Shown here one piece after another: positions 16,845 to 25,238 of a DNA stretch of 64,000 nucleotides. The notes beneath the pieces are model-generated. The model searched no databases. It was not told the origin of the DNA and worked only from the letters and a program-made list of their open reading frames with translations. Position 1 is the stretch's first letter. Each line of letters opens with the position of its first letter. Made by a program: the position numbers and the translations under genes. Origin of the DNA: Terrabacter sp. Root181 (GTDB lineage Bacteria > Actinomycetota > Actinomycetes > Actinomycetales > Dermatophilaceae); NCBI RefSeq assembly GCF_001428505.1, contig NZ_LMHU01000001.1, forward strand, positions 1,691,813 to 1,755,812, written 5' to 3'.

Positions 16845-17576
16845 ATGGGTCGTCCGGTCATCGGGATCACCGCCTACGTCGAGCGGGCCTCGTGGGGCCG
16901 CTGGGTCGACGTGCCCGGGACGCTCGTGCCGCACCGCTACGTCCGGCAGGTGGAGGACGCCGGCGGGATCGCGGTCGTCATCCCGCCGCGCCCCGACGCC
17001 GACGACGGGACCGCCATCGAGATCGTCGAGCGCCTCGACGGCGTCATCCTCGCCGGCGGCGTCGACGTGGCACCCGAGCTGTACGCCGACGAGCGGCACT
17101 CCTCGGTGCAGGCGTCGCGACCCGACCGGGACTCGACCGAGCTCGCGATCGCGCGGGCGACCGCCCTGGTGGACGTGCCGCTCCTGGGCATCTGCCGGGG
17201 CATGCAGGTCATGGCGGTCGGGGCGGGCGGTCTGCTCGAGCAGCACGTCCCCGACCGCGTCGGCCACCACGACCACTCGCCCGCGCCCGCGACGTACGGC
17301 ATCCACCCCGTGCGCACCGTCGCGGGGACCCGGCTGGCCGCGATCCTGGGCGAGGAGGCCGACGTGCCGAGCTACCACCACCAGTCGGTCCTGACCCACC
17401 CGGGCTACGAGGCGTCAGCCTGGGCCGACGACGGCACGCTGGAGGCGATGGAGGACCCGAGCGCCTTCTTCCGGCTCGCGGTCCAGTGGCACCCGGAGGT
17501 CGGCACCGACCTGCGGCTCTTCCGGGCCCTGGTCGAGGCCGCGGTCGTCACCCGGCAGCGGCGCCCGTCACCCTGA
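16845..17576 (+). CDS. Class I glutamine amidotransferase (gamma-glutamyl-GABA hydrolase type)
   Basis: A 243-residue Peptidase C26/PuuD-like hydrolase. The nucleophile cysteine is in LLGICRGMQVM (near 115), the catalytic His/Glu in QWHPE (near 214), and ILAGGVDVAPELY (near 68) is the family oxyanion region. It would release glutamate from the oxidised gamma-glutamyl intermediate and close the pathway opened by the GS-like ligase. GGAGGTCGTCGTC precedes the ATG. It is the last gene of the cluster; the next region is the cimA leader. Confidence 0.9.
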   Translation: MGRPVIGITAYVERASWGRWVDVPGTLVPHRYVRQVEDAGGIAVVIPPRPDADDGTAIEIVERLDGVILAGGVDVAPELYADERHSSVQASRPDRDSTELAIARATALVDVPLLGICRGMQVMAVGAGGLLEQHVPDRVGHHDHSPAPATYGIHPVRTVAGTRLAAILGEEADVPSYHHQSVLTHPGYEASAWADDGTLEAMEDPSAFFRLAVQWHPEVGTDLRLFRALVEAAVVTRQRRPSP

Positions 17577-17635
17577 CGCCCTGGTGCCCTGGTGCCCTCC
17601 GGGTGAGACAACCGGTCCACGATCCGGACGTGGTG

Positions 17636-17767
17636 TTTCGCCGATGTTTCGCGAGCCCTACCGTGAGCGTGTGATGAAGCGACCCGTGCCCACCGGCACC
17701 CTCATTATCGAATAGCGCGACGAGCACCCCTCGTCGCGCAGACCTCCCAACCCTGGGGGGTCTTTTT
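17636..17767 (+). promoter_or_regulatory. Transcription attenuator (isoleucine-type) upstream of cimA
   Basis: A -10 box TACCGT at 17659-17664 lies 6 nt before a GTG-ATG pair, with TTTCGC 17 nt further up. The encoded peptide ends in Leu-Ile-Ile-Glu. Directly after its stop comes a perfect 9-bp hairpin, CGCGACGAG (17716-17724) with CTCGTCGCG (17730-17738). Then comes a Rho-independent terminator: GACCTCCC (17741-17748) pairs with GGGGGGTC (17755-17762), followed by TTTTT. Leader peptide, hairpin and terminator in this order are the classical attenuation layout. It would couple cimA transcription to isoleucine supply. Confidence 0.8.
17674..17715 (+). CDS. Isoleucine leader peptide (13 aa)
   Basis: The translation is MKRPVPTGTLIIE followed by TAG; a GTG codon directly before the ATG may be the actual leaderless start. 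The two ATT/ATC isoleucine codons lie 1 codon before the stop, next to the regulatory hairpin. It precedes citramalate synthase, a committed enzyme for isoleucine, so the amino acid sensed fits the gene controlled. Confidence 0.7.
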   Translation: MKRPVPTGTLIIE

Positions 17768-17910
17768 GTTTCCCGAACCACCCCGACGGAGACACCGCGA
17801 AGGCCACCACCCCGGCTGCCGCGACCACGAGAAGAGACCGGGCCGCACACCACACCCGCGTCGCCCGCCCCCAGAACAGGCGGTCGGCCGAACCCCCGAG
17901 ATCGAGGACA

Positions 17911-19500
17911 ATGAAGGCCATGGAAGCGCTGCACGTCTACGACACCACCCTGCGCGACGGCGCCCAGCAGGAGGGGCTCAACCTCTCGGTGTCGGACAAG
18001 CTCGCCATCGCCGGGCTGCTCGACGATCTCGGGGTCGACTTCATCGAGGGCGGCTGGCCCGGTGCCAACCCGAAGGACACGGAGTTCTTCGAGCGGGCAC
18101 GGACCGAGCTCGACCTGCGCCGCGCGACCCTCGCCGCCTTCGGGGCCACCCGTCGCGCCGGCGGGGTCGCGGCGGAGGACCCCCTCGTGCGTGCCCTCGT
18201 CGACTCGGGGGCGTCCGTCGTGTGCCTCGTCGCGAAGTCCCACACCGGCCACGTCGAGCGGGCGCTGCGCACGACTCTCGAGGAGAACCTCGAGATGGTC
18301 CGCGACACGGTCAGCCATCTCGTCGGCCAGGGGCGCCGCGTCTTCCTCGACTGCGAGCACTTCTTCGACGGCTGGCACCTCGACCGCGACTACGCCCTGT
18401 CGGTCGTGCGCACCGCGCACGAGGCGGGGGCCGAGGTCGTCGTGCTCTGCGACACCAACGGCGGCATGCTTCCGCACCAGGTCGAGGAGGTCGTCACCGA
18501 CGTCATCGCCTCGACCGGCGCCCGCGTCGGCGCCCACTGCCACAACGACACCGGCTGCGCGGCGGCCAACTCCGTCGCCGCGGTGCGCGCCGGTGCGACG
18601 CACGTGCAGGGCACCGTCAACGGCTACGGCGAGCGCACCGGCAACGCCGACCTGCTCACCGTGGCCGCCAACCTCCAGTTCAAGCTCGGACTGGAGGCCA
18701 TGGAGCGCGACTCGTTCCGCCGGGCCATGCACATCGCGCACGCCATCAGCGAGGTGACCAACGTCCCCGCCTACAGCCGCCAGCCGTACGTCGGCGCCAG
18801 CGCGTTCGCGCACAAGGCGGGGCTGCACGCCAGCGCCCTCAAGGTCGATCCCGACCTCTACCAGCACATGGACCCGGCGCTCGTCGGCAACGGCATGCGC
18901 ACCCTCGTCTCCGACATGGCGGGGCGGGCGAGCATCGAGCTCAAGGCCCGCGAGGCCGGCCTCGACCTGTCGGACCGGCCCGACGTCGTCGCCGCCGTGC
19001 TCGCCGAGGTCAAGGACCTCGAGCTGCGCGGGTGGACCTTCGACGCCGCCGACGCCACCGTCGAGCTGATGCTCCGCGAGGCCCTCGAGCCGGGCTGCAC
19101 CGACTACTTCGAGGTCGAGTCGTGGCGGGTCATCACCGACTCGTCGGGCGAGGGCGACGCCACGTCGGAGGCGACCGTCAAGCTGCGCGCCGACGGCTCA
19201 CGCCTCATCGCGACCGGCGAGGGCAACGGCCCGGTCAACGCCCTCGACCACGCCCTCCGCGAGGCGCTGGCAAGGGCCTACCCCGAGATCGAGAAGATCG
19301 AGCTCATCGACTTCAAGGTGCGCATCCTCGACGCCTCGCACGGCACCGACGCCGTGACGCGCGTGCTCATCGAGACGTCCGACGGCGAGACGTCGTGGGA
19401 CACCATCGGTGTCGCCGGCTCGATCCTCGCCGCGTCGTGGCGCGCCCTCACCGACGGGATCGTGCACGGCCTGCTTCGTCAGGGTGTGCCGAGGCGCTGA
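17911..19500 (+). CDS. cimA: Citramalate synthase
   Basis: Condenses pyruvate with acetyl-CoA to (R)-citramalate, giving a threonine-independent route to 2-ketobutyrate and isoleucine. The 529-residue protein has the DRE-TIM aldolase signature YDTTLRDGAQQEG at residues 10-22, the metal-binding GAHCHNDTGCA near 208, and a LeuA-type C-terminal regulatory domain from about 400. The substrate assignment (citramalate rather than isopropylmalate or homocitrate) rests on the family-specific N-terminus, the length, and the Ile-rich leader peptide upstream. Its 3' end overlaps the convergent bioD by 22 nt. Confidence 0.9.
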   Translation: MKAMEALHVYDTTLRDGAQQEGLNLSVSDKLAIAGLLDDLGVDFIEGGWPGANPKDTEFFERARTELDLRRATLAAFGATRRAGGVAAEDPLVRALVDSGASVVCLVAKSHTGHVERALRTTLEENLEMVRDTVSHLVGQGRRVFLDCEHFFDGWHLDRDYALSVVRTAHEAGAEVVVLCDTNGGMLPHQVEEVVTDVIASTGARVGAHCHNDTGCAAANSVAAVRAGATHVQGTVNGYGERTGNADLLTVAANLQFKLGLEAMERDSFRRAMHIAHAISEVTNVPAYSRQPYVGASAFAHKAGLHASALKVDPDLYQHMDPALVGNGMRTLVSDMAGRASIELKAREAGLDLSDRPDVVAAVLAEVKDLELRGWTFDAADATVELMLREALEPGCTDYFEVESWRVITDSSGEGDATSEATVKLRADGSRLIATGEGNGPVNALDHALREALARAYPEIEKIELIDFKVRILDASHGTDAVTRVLIETSDGETSWDTIGVAGSILAASWRALTDGIVHGLLRQGVPRR

Positions 19501-20201
19501 GCCAGTCCGGGGAGCCAGCCAGGGGCAGCTGCGCCGAACGCAGGCGCGTCGTGCTGCGGGGCGCCGAGGGGGACGGCGCCGAGGAGCCCTTCGGGAAGGG
19601 CGCCGAGGTAGTCGCGGTTCGTCGTCTCGATGACATCGGGGTGCTCGGGCCACGCGCCGATGACGATCCCGAGCTGACGGACTCCTCTGTGTGACAGCGC
19701 TTCTCGCGTCAGCATGGTGTGGTTGAGAGTGCCGAGGGCGCTCCGCGCCACGACGACCACGCCGCTGCCGGGGACAGCTGCGGCGAGGTCGGCCAGCGTC
19801 TCGCCGTCGTCCGTGAGCTCGACGAGCAGGCCACCCGCGCCCTCGACGACGACGAGGTCGTGCCCGGCCGCCAGGTGGGCGACGCGTGCGACGTGCTCGG
19901 CCAGCGTGGGCAGGACGGCGTGCTCGAGGGCGGCGGCCGGCCTCGGCGCCATGGGTGCCCGAAGGCGCACTCCCTCGACCGTCGTGACGCCCGTCAGCCT
20001 CTCCACCTCGGCCATGTCGCCCGGCTCGCCGGGTGCGACGCCCGTCTGCGTGGGCTTGTATGCCGTCACGCCCAGTCCCGCTGCTCGTGCCGTCGCGACG
20101 ACCGCCGCCGTCACGACGGTCTTGCCCACGTCGGTGTCGGTGCCCGTGACGACGAGGACCCGCGGCAGTCGGGGCTGCCCCGCCGGCAGGGGCTCAGTCA
20201 T
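19479..20201 (-). CDS. bioD: Dethiobiotin synthetase
   Basis: An ATP-dependent enzyme that closes the ureido ring of dethiobiotin from DAPA and CO2. The 240-residue product carries the P-loop GTDTDVGKTVVTAAV near residues 16-30, VEGAGGLLVEL near 120, and the expected length. The ATG at 20201 is chosen because it overlaps the bioF stop by 8 nt and gives the normal length; a longer reading frame upstream is only bioF read in another frame. It is the last gene of the biotin operon. Confidence 0.93.
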   Translation of the reverse strand: MTEPLPAGQPRLPRVLVVTGTDTDVGKTVVTAAVVATARAAGLGVTAYKPTQTGVAPGEPGDMAEVERLTGVTTVEGVRLRAPMAPRPAAALEHAVLPTLAEHVARVAHLAAGHDLVVVEGAGGLLVELTDDGETLADLAAAVPGSGVVVVARSALGTLNHTMLTREALSHRGVRQLGIVIGAWPEHPDVIETTNRDYLGALPEGLLGAVPLGAPQHDAPAFGAAAPGWLPGLAQRLGTP

Positions 20202-21492
20202 CGTCGCCGTGCGGTGGGATCGACGCGAGCGGGGACGGGGGCACCGGCCCCTGCGTGCCCTCGACCGCCGCGACCGACGGGAGGCCACGGACGGGGGAGG
20301 GAGCGTCCCCTGCCCGTGGCCCCTCGACGGTACCGGCGACGGGTGGTCCGCCGTGAATCGCGGCGGCTCGGGCCACGAGTCGCGCCGCCTGGTAGAGGTC
20401 GTCCCCGGCGAGGTCGGCGCGCGCCGTGATGCGGAGCCGGGACACGCCGTCGGGGACGCTCGGTGGTCGGAAGCATCCGACGAGGACACCCTGGGCCCGC
20501 AGGTCGAGGGCCGCGGCGACGGCGCTCTTCGGTGACGGCATCGGCAGGGACTGCACGGCGCCGGCCGCCTGCTCGATGCCGCAGATCGTCGCGATGGTGC
20601 CGGCGTTGGCCCGGACCGAGGCCGCCAGAGCCGGGTCGTCGGCGACGAGGTCCGCGGCCGCGCGGGCCGCAGCCGCGGAGGCGGGCGCGAGGCCCGTGTC
20701 GAAGATGAAGCTGCGCGCGGTGTTGACGAGGTGGTGACGCACGGTGGTCGACCCGAGCGCCGCGCCGCCCTGCGAGCCGAGAGCCTTGGAGAGGGTCAGC
20801 GTCACGACGACGTCCCGGGCCCCGACGAGACCGAGCTCGTGGACGAGTCCGCGCCCGTGCCCGGCCACCCCGATGCCGTGCGCCTCGTCGACGACCAGCA
20901 GGGCGCCGTGGCGGTGGCAGACCTCCACGAGAGCCCGCAGGGGCGCGGCGTCACCGAGGACGGAGTAGATGGACTCGACCGCGACGACCACCCGCCGGTC
21001 CGGCCGGGCAGCGAGCTCCCGCTCGAGCGCTGAAGCGTCGTTGTGGGCGAACGTGGAGTAGGGCGAGCGCGACATGCGGGCCGCGTCGTGGAGCGAGGCG
21101 TGGGCGTGGGCGTCGAGCAGGATCTCGGCCCCCCGCCCGCTGAGCGCCGTGAGCACCCCCAGGTTTGCGGCATACCCGGTGGAGAAGGCGAGCGCGCTCG
21201 CTTGGCCGGTCAGCCCGCAGAGGGCGGCCTCGAGGTCACGGTGGACGGGAAGCGTGCCGGTGACGAGCCGGCTGGCGGTCGCCGACGTCCCGTACCGGTC
21301 GAGCGCCTCACGGGCAGCCGCCACGACCCGCTCGTCACGGGACAGCCCGAGGTAGTCGTTCGAGGCGAGGTCGAGCGGGTCACGCGAACCGGCGCCTCGC
21401 CCGCCCAGACGGAGCACGGGGTCGAAGCGCTCGGTGCCGCGCTCGGCCCGGAGGTCGGAGCGCTCGGCCAGCCACGCGTCCCAGTCGCTCAT
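20194..21492 (-). CDS. bioF: 8-amino-7-oxononanoate synthase
   Basis: A PLP-dependent alpha-oxoamine synthase joining pimeloyl thioester and alanine. The 432-residue sequence has [11 protein letters not shown] near 42, [14 protein letters not shown] near 200 and the PLP-lysine motif [11 protein letters not shown] near 232. The C-terminal 45 residues after RAAAIHGG are a low-complexity Pro/Gly extension beyond the usual BioF end, overlapping bioD. The start ATG overlaps bioA (ATGA). Confidence 0.94.
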   Translation of the reverse strand: MSDWDAWLAERSDLRAERGTERFDPVLRLGGRGAGSRDPLDLASNDYLGLSRDERVVAAAREALDRYGTSATASRLVTGTLPVHRDLEAALCGLTGQASALAFSTGYAANLGVLTALSGRGAEILLDAHAHASLHDAARMSRSPYSTFAHNDASALERELAARPDRRVVVAVESIYSVLGDAAPLRALVEVCHRHGALLVVDEAHGIGVAGHGRGLVHELGLVGARDVVVTLTLSKALGSQGGAALGSTTVRHHLVNTARSFIFDTGLAPASAAAARAAADLVADDPALAASVRANAGTIATICGIEQAAGAVQSLPMPSPKSAVAAALDLRAQGVLVGCFRPPSVPDGVSRLRITARADLAGDDLYQAARLVARAAAIHGGPPVAGTVEGPRAGDAPSPVRGLPSVAAVEGTQGPVPPSPLASIPPHGDDD

Positions 21493-22829
21493 CCGTGGAC
21501 CTCCGCGACGGCCTCGACGACGCCTTGGGCGATGAGCCGGACGTCGTCGTCGGTGCAGACGTAGGGAGGCATCGTGTAGACGAGATCACGGAACGGGCGG
21601 ACCCAGATGCCTCGCTGCAGCGCGGCACGGGTGACGCCGACGACGTCGACGGGGGACGTGAGCTGCACGACACCGACCGCGCCCAGGGTGCGCACGTCGG
21701 CGACCTGGGGGAGGGCAGCAGCGGGCAGGAGGTGCTCGGCGAGCAGGCGTCCGACGCGGGGGACGTGGTCCTTCCAGGTGCTCTCGACGAGCTCGACGGA
21801 TGCGTTGGCCACCGCACAGGCGAGCGGGTTGGCCATGAAGGTGGGCCCGTGCAGGAGGGCCCGGAAGGCGGACCGCGTGATCGCCTCCCCGACGGCGCTG
21901 GTCGTGAGCACCGCTGCGAGAGAGAGGTATCCACCGGTCAGGGCCTTGCCGACGCAGATGACGTCCGGAGCGACGTCGGCCCACTCGGAGGCGAAGAGCC
22001 GCCCGGTGCGACCGAAGCCCGTCGCGATCTCGTCGACGACGAGGAGCAGGCCGTGCTCGTCGGCCACGTCGCGCAGCAGTCGGAGGCAGTCGGGGTGGTA
22101 GACGTGCATGCCTCCGGCGCCCTGGAGCACGGGCTCGACGACGACTGCCGCGAGCTCGTCGCCGTGCGTCCGGGCGAGGTGGCGCACCTCGGACGCCCAC
22201 GCGTCGAGCGCGGACCGGTCTGTCTCCCAGTGCTCCTCGCCGGTGGCCGTCGTGGCGAGGCGGGCGGCGGGCGGCCCCGGGGCGAAGACCTGGCGGGCCA
22301 GGATGCCGGGGAAGGCCGAGTGCATGCCGTCCACGGGGTCGCACACGCTCATCGCGGCGAACGTGTCACCGTGGTAGCCGCCGCGGACCGTCAGGAACCG
22401 CTGGCGGTTCGGACGTCCACGGGCCGCCTGGTACTGCAGCGCGAGCTTGAGGGCGACCTCGACCGAGACCGACCCCGAGTCGGCGAAGAAGACGTGTGCC
22501 ATGGGCCCGGGCGCCATCGCCGTGAGGCGCTCGGCGAGCCGGACCGCCGGCTCGTGCGTCAGCCCCCCGAACATGACGTGGCTGAAGCGGTCGACCTGCT
22601 CGTGCGCGGCCGCGTCGAGGGCCGGGTTCCGATAGCCGTGCACGGCGCACCACCACGAGGCCATCGCGTCGACGACCTCGAAACGCTCGCCGGCCCGCGA
22701 CGTGAGCCTCAGGCGAACGCCCGAGGCCCCCTCGACGGCATACGGCTCGGGTCCGTCGAGCGGTGCGTAGGGATGCCACACGAGCCCGCGGTCGCGGGCC
22801 GCGAGCGGCGAGCCGAGCGGTTCAGGCAT
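21489..22829 (-). CDS. bioA: Adenosylmethionine-8-amino-7-oxononanoate aminotransferase
   Basis: A class III aminotransferase that makes 7,8-diaminopelargonate with SAM as amino donor. The 446 residues include the N-terminal HPYAPL (near 20), [15 protein letters not shown] (near 54), [13 protein letters not shown] near 245 and the PLP lysine in [15 protein letters not shown] near 275. Its start overlaps the bioB stop by 8 nt, so bioB-bioA-bioF-bioD form one coupled operon. Confidence 0.95.
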   Translation of the reverse strand: MPEPLGSPLAARDRGLVWHPYAPLDGPEPYAVEGASGVRLRLTSRAGERFEVVDAMASWWCAVHGYRNPALDAAAHEQVDRFSHVMFGGLTHEPAVRLAERLTAMAPGPMAHVFFADSGSVSVEVALKLALQYQAARGRPNRQRFLTVRGGYHGDTFAAMSVCDPVDGMHSAFPGILARQVFAPGPPAARLATTATGEEHWETDRSALDAWASEVRHLARTHGDELAAVVVEPVLQGAGGMHVYHPDCLRLLRDVADEHGLLLVVDEIATGFGRTGRLFASEWADVAPDVICVGKALTGGYLSLAAVLTTSAVGEAITRSAFRALLHGPTFMANPLACAVANASVELVESTWKDHVPRVGRLLAEHLLPAAALPQVADVRTLGAVGVVQLTSPVDVVGVTRAALQRGIWVRPFRDLVYTMPPYVCTDDDVRLIAQGVVEAVAEVHG

Positions 22830-23898
22830 TGGCGGGGAGGTCCGTCCCGGCCCCCCGACGCCGCTTGGCCGGGTCGTGCGTGGTCGCCGCGGGACGGGCC
22901 GGGTCGGCCGAAGGCCCGTCGGCGCCGAGGACGACGAAGCCGTTGTCGCGGATGAGCTCGAGGTCGGCCTCCGCGGCCTGGCCCTCGGACGTCAGGTAGT
23001 CACCGAGGAAGATCGAGTTGGCGACGTGCAGAGCCAGGCCCTGGAGCGAGCGCAGGTGCATCTCGCGACCTCCGGCGATGCGGATCTCCTTGTCGGGACA
23101 GGCGATCCGCGCCATGGCGAGGATGCGCAGGCAGCGTCCGGGAGTGAGGTCCCACGTGCCCTCGAGCGGGGTGCCGTCGAAGGGCATGAGGAAGTTGACG
23201 GGGATCGAGTCCGATCCGAGCTCCCGGAGGGCGAAGAGCGCCTCGACGAGCTGCTCGTCGGTCTCGCCAAGCCCGGCGATGAGGCCGGAGCACGGCGAGA
23301 GACCGGCGTCCTTGGCCTTCGTCACGGTGTCGACGCGGTCGGCGTAGGTGTGGCTCGTGACGATGTCGTCGTGGTGCGACTCGGCCGTGTTGATGTTGTG
23401 GTTGTAGGCGTCGACGCCCGCGTCGCGCAGCCGCTCCGCCTGGCCGTCCTTGAGGAGGCCGAGGCAGGCGCAGACCTCGACATCGGGGTGCTCCTGCTTG
23501 AGCGCACCGACCATCCCGGCCACGCGCTCGACGTCGCGGTCGGTCGGGCCGCGTCCGCTCGAGACCATGCAGATCCGCGTCGCGCCGCCGCGTAGTCCGG
23601 CGGAGGCCTGCTCGATCGCCTCGTCGGGCTTGAGCCAGGTGTACTTGAGGATGTCGGCCTGCGAGCCGAGACGCTGGGAGCAGTAGTGGCAGTCCTCGGG
23701 GCAGAGGCCCGACTTGAGGTTGACGAGGTAGTTGACCTTGACGGTGTTGCCGAAGTGCTTGCGGCGCAGGCGTGCTGCTGCCGCGACGACCGCCAGCAGC
23801 TCGTCGTCCGTGGCGCGGAGGACGTCGAGGGCGTCGTCGGTGGTGACCGGGGTGCCGGCGAGCACGGCGTCGGCGAGGTCGTCGAATCGGCGGGTCAT
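22822..23898 (-). CDS. bioB: Biotin synthase
   Basis: A radical SAM enzyme inserting sulfur into dethiobiotin. The 358-residue product has the [4Fe-4S] motif [13 protein letters not shown] (CxxxCxxC, near residue 63) and [25 protein letters not shown] near 150, typical of BioB. The start is ATG 23898, with AAGGAG 5 nt upstream; an in-frame ATG 12 codons earlier lies inside the operator and is rejected. The C-terminal 35 residues are an unconserved Pro/Ala/Arg tail. It is the first gene of the biotin operon. Confidence 0.95.
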   Translation of the reverse strand: MTRRFDDLADAVLAGTPVTTDDALDVLRATDDELLAVVAAAARLRRKHFGNTVKVNYLVNLKSGLCPEDCHYCSQRLGSQADILKYTWLKPDEAIEQASAGLRGGATRICMVSSGRGPTDRDVERVAGMVGALKQEHPDVEVCACLGLLKDGQAERLRDAGVDAYNHNINTAESHHDDIVTSHTYADRVDTVTKAKDAGLSPCSGLIAGLGETDEQLVEALFALRELGSDSIPVNFLMPFDGTPLEGTWDLTPGRCLRILAMARIACPDKEIRIAGGREMHLRSLQGLALHVANSIFLGDYLTSEGQAAEADLELIRDNGFVVLGADGPSADPARPAATTHDPAKRRRGAGTDLPANA

Positions 23899-23919
23899 GC
23901 GGGCTCCTTGCGCGCGGCG

Positions 23920-23950
23920 TTGAACGGTGTTCAACTTGAACGGTGTTCAG
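23920..23950. promoter_or_regulatory. Tandem BioQ operators
   Basis: Two 15-bp palindromes TTGAAC-GGT-GTTCAA (23920-23934) and TTGAAC-GGT-GTTCAG (23936-23950) lie 1 nt apart between bioB and bioQ. TGAAC-N3-GTTCA is the kind of site bound by actinobacterial BioQ repressors. TAGGCT at 23964-23969 would be the bioQ -10 box, so the operator covers its -35. Confidence 0.8.
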
Positions 23951-24022
23951 TATGCCGAGTCGCTAGGCTCGGCTGTCAACGCGGGTCCGCAGGGGGCTCG
24001 TGCGCCGAGGGCGGGGGAGCGC

Positions 24023-24580
24023 GTGGCACTCAGCCGGGACCAGGTCGTCGCGACCGCCGTCGACCTCCTGCGCCGCTACGGCCTCGGCGACCTGTCGATG
24101 CGCCGTCTCGCCCGCGAGCTCGGCGTCGCGCCGGGCGCGCTCTACTGGCACGTGGCGAACAAGCAGGAGCTCCTCGTCGAGGTGTCCGACGTTCTGCTCG
24201 CCGAGATCCCACCCGTGCCGGTCGACTGGCCGCCGGCCGAGGCGCTCGTCGGTCTCGCCGTGGCCGTGCGCGAGGCGCTCGTGCAGGTGCCCGACGCCGC
24301 CGACGTCGTCGGGCTCGCGTATGCCGTCGAGCCGGGTGCCGCTCGAGCCCTCCGTGACCTGGCGCGCCTCGTCCACGACGCCGGAGCGCCCGCTGCCGAG
24401 CGCGACGAGGTGGCGGCCCTCGTGGTGCACCACATCCTGGGATCTGTTGCAGGCCAGCAAGATCGGGCTCTTGCAGCCTCCGTCGACCCGGACCTCCCGG
24501 CCCCTGATGTGACGACCGAGGCCAAGGCGTTCGAGGTCGGGCTCTCCGTGATCGTCCGGGGCCTCGCGGCGTCCGGCTGA
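24023..24580 (+). CDS. bioQ: TetR-family biotin repressor BioQ
   Basis: A 185-residue TetR regulator. Its helix-turn-helix (GDLSMRRLARELGVAPGALYWHVANKQELL, residues about 19-48) contains the BioQ-typical GALYWHVANK. It is divergent from bioBAFD across two palindromic operators, so repression of biotin genes and of itself is expected. GTG 24023 is chosen because GGGGGAG precedes it; an upstream in-frame ATG would start inside the operator. It ends before a strong hairpin terminator. Confidence 0.88.
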   Translation: MALSRDQVVATAVDLLRRYGLGDLSMRRLARELGVAPGALYWHVANKQELLVEVSDVLLAEIPPVPVDWPPAEALVGLAVAVREALVQVPDAADVVGLAYAVEPGAARALRDLARLVHDAGAPAAERDEVAALVVHHILGSVAGQQDRALAASVDPDLPAPDVTTEAKAFEVGLSVIVRGLAASG

Positions 24581-24596
24581 GCGCCGGGGCAGGCAA

Positions 24597-24625
24597 GTGC
24601 TGGGCGGTCCAGGCCCCGCCCAGCA
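24597..24625 (+). terminator. bioQ terminator
   Basis: GTGCTGGGCGG pairs perfectly with CCGCCCAGCAC across a 7-nt loop, 17 nt after the bioQ stop. No U-tract follows. Confidence 0.65.
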
Positions 24626-24767
24626 CCACCCCTGAAGGGTGGGGATCGTCGACGCGCGTGCCTGGACCTTCGTCGACACCCCTCAGAGTCGGTGGCGGCG
24701 CCGCTGATACACCGTTCTCGGGCTTCTTCGCCGCCTCCTGTCGCCCCGGCCTTGGCATGCTGGTCCG

Positions 24768-25157
24768 ATGCCGCTACGAACGACGAAGCACTGGTTCGGC
24801 GTCGTGCTCGACGCCCCGCATGCCTCCGAGCTGGCGCACTTCTACCAGCGACTGCTCGGCTGGACGCTCTACAAGGACAACCCTGCGTGGGCCACGCTCG
24901 CGCCCTCGGAGACCGCCGGCTACAACCTCTCGTTCCAGACGGAGCCGAACTACGTGCGGCCGATCTGGCCGAGCGAGCCCGGCAAGCCGATCATGATGCT
25001 CCACCTCGACCTCGAGGTGGACGACCTCGAGGCCGCCGTGGCGCATGCCGTCGAGGTCGGGGCGGAGCTCGCCGAGTTCCAGCCGCAGGAGGACGTGCGC
25101 GTCCTGCTCGACCCCGCGGGCCACCCGTTCTGCCTCTATGTCGACGACTCCGACTGA
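24768..25157 (+). CDS. VOC-family (glyoxalase/bleomycin-resistance fold) protein
   Basis: A 129-residue vicinal oxygen chelate protein with the beta-alpha-beta-beta-beta repeats: VVLDAPHASELAHFYQRLLGW at residues 12-32, an internal MMLHLDLEVDDLEAAV near 78, and the closing LLDPAGHPFCLYV. Family members bind metals or small molecules and span dioxygenases, isomerases and resistance proteins; nothing here fixes the substrate. It stands alone between bioQ and the DUF222 gene. Confidence 0.85.
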   Translation: MPLRTTKHWFGVVLDAPHASELAHFYQRLLGWTLYKDNPAWATLAPSETAGYNLSFQTEPNYVRPIWPSEPGKPIMMLHLDLEVDDLEAAVAHAVEVGAELAEFQPQEDVRVLLDPAGHPFCLYVDDSD

Positions 25158-25225
25158 CGTGGATTTCGCTCGGCGTCAGTCGAATTGGCGCTGTGGAAAA
25201 CCTGGGGTCGAGGGGCGGAATCGCA

Positions 25226-25231
25226 TAGAAT
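25226..25231 (+). promoter_or_regulatory. -10 box of leaderless DUF222/HNH gene
   Basis: TAGAAT ends 7 nt before the ATG at 25239, with no ribosome-binding site, so the mRNA probably starts at the ATG. Confidence 0.5.
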
Positions 25232-25238
25232 CGAACGC

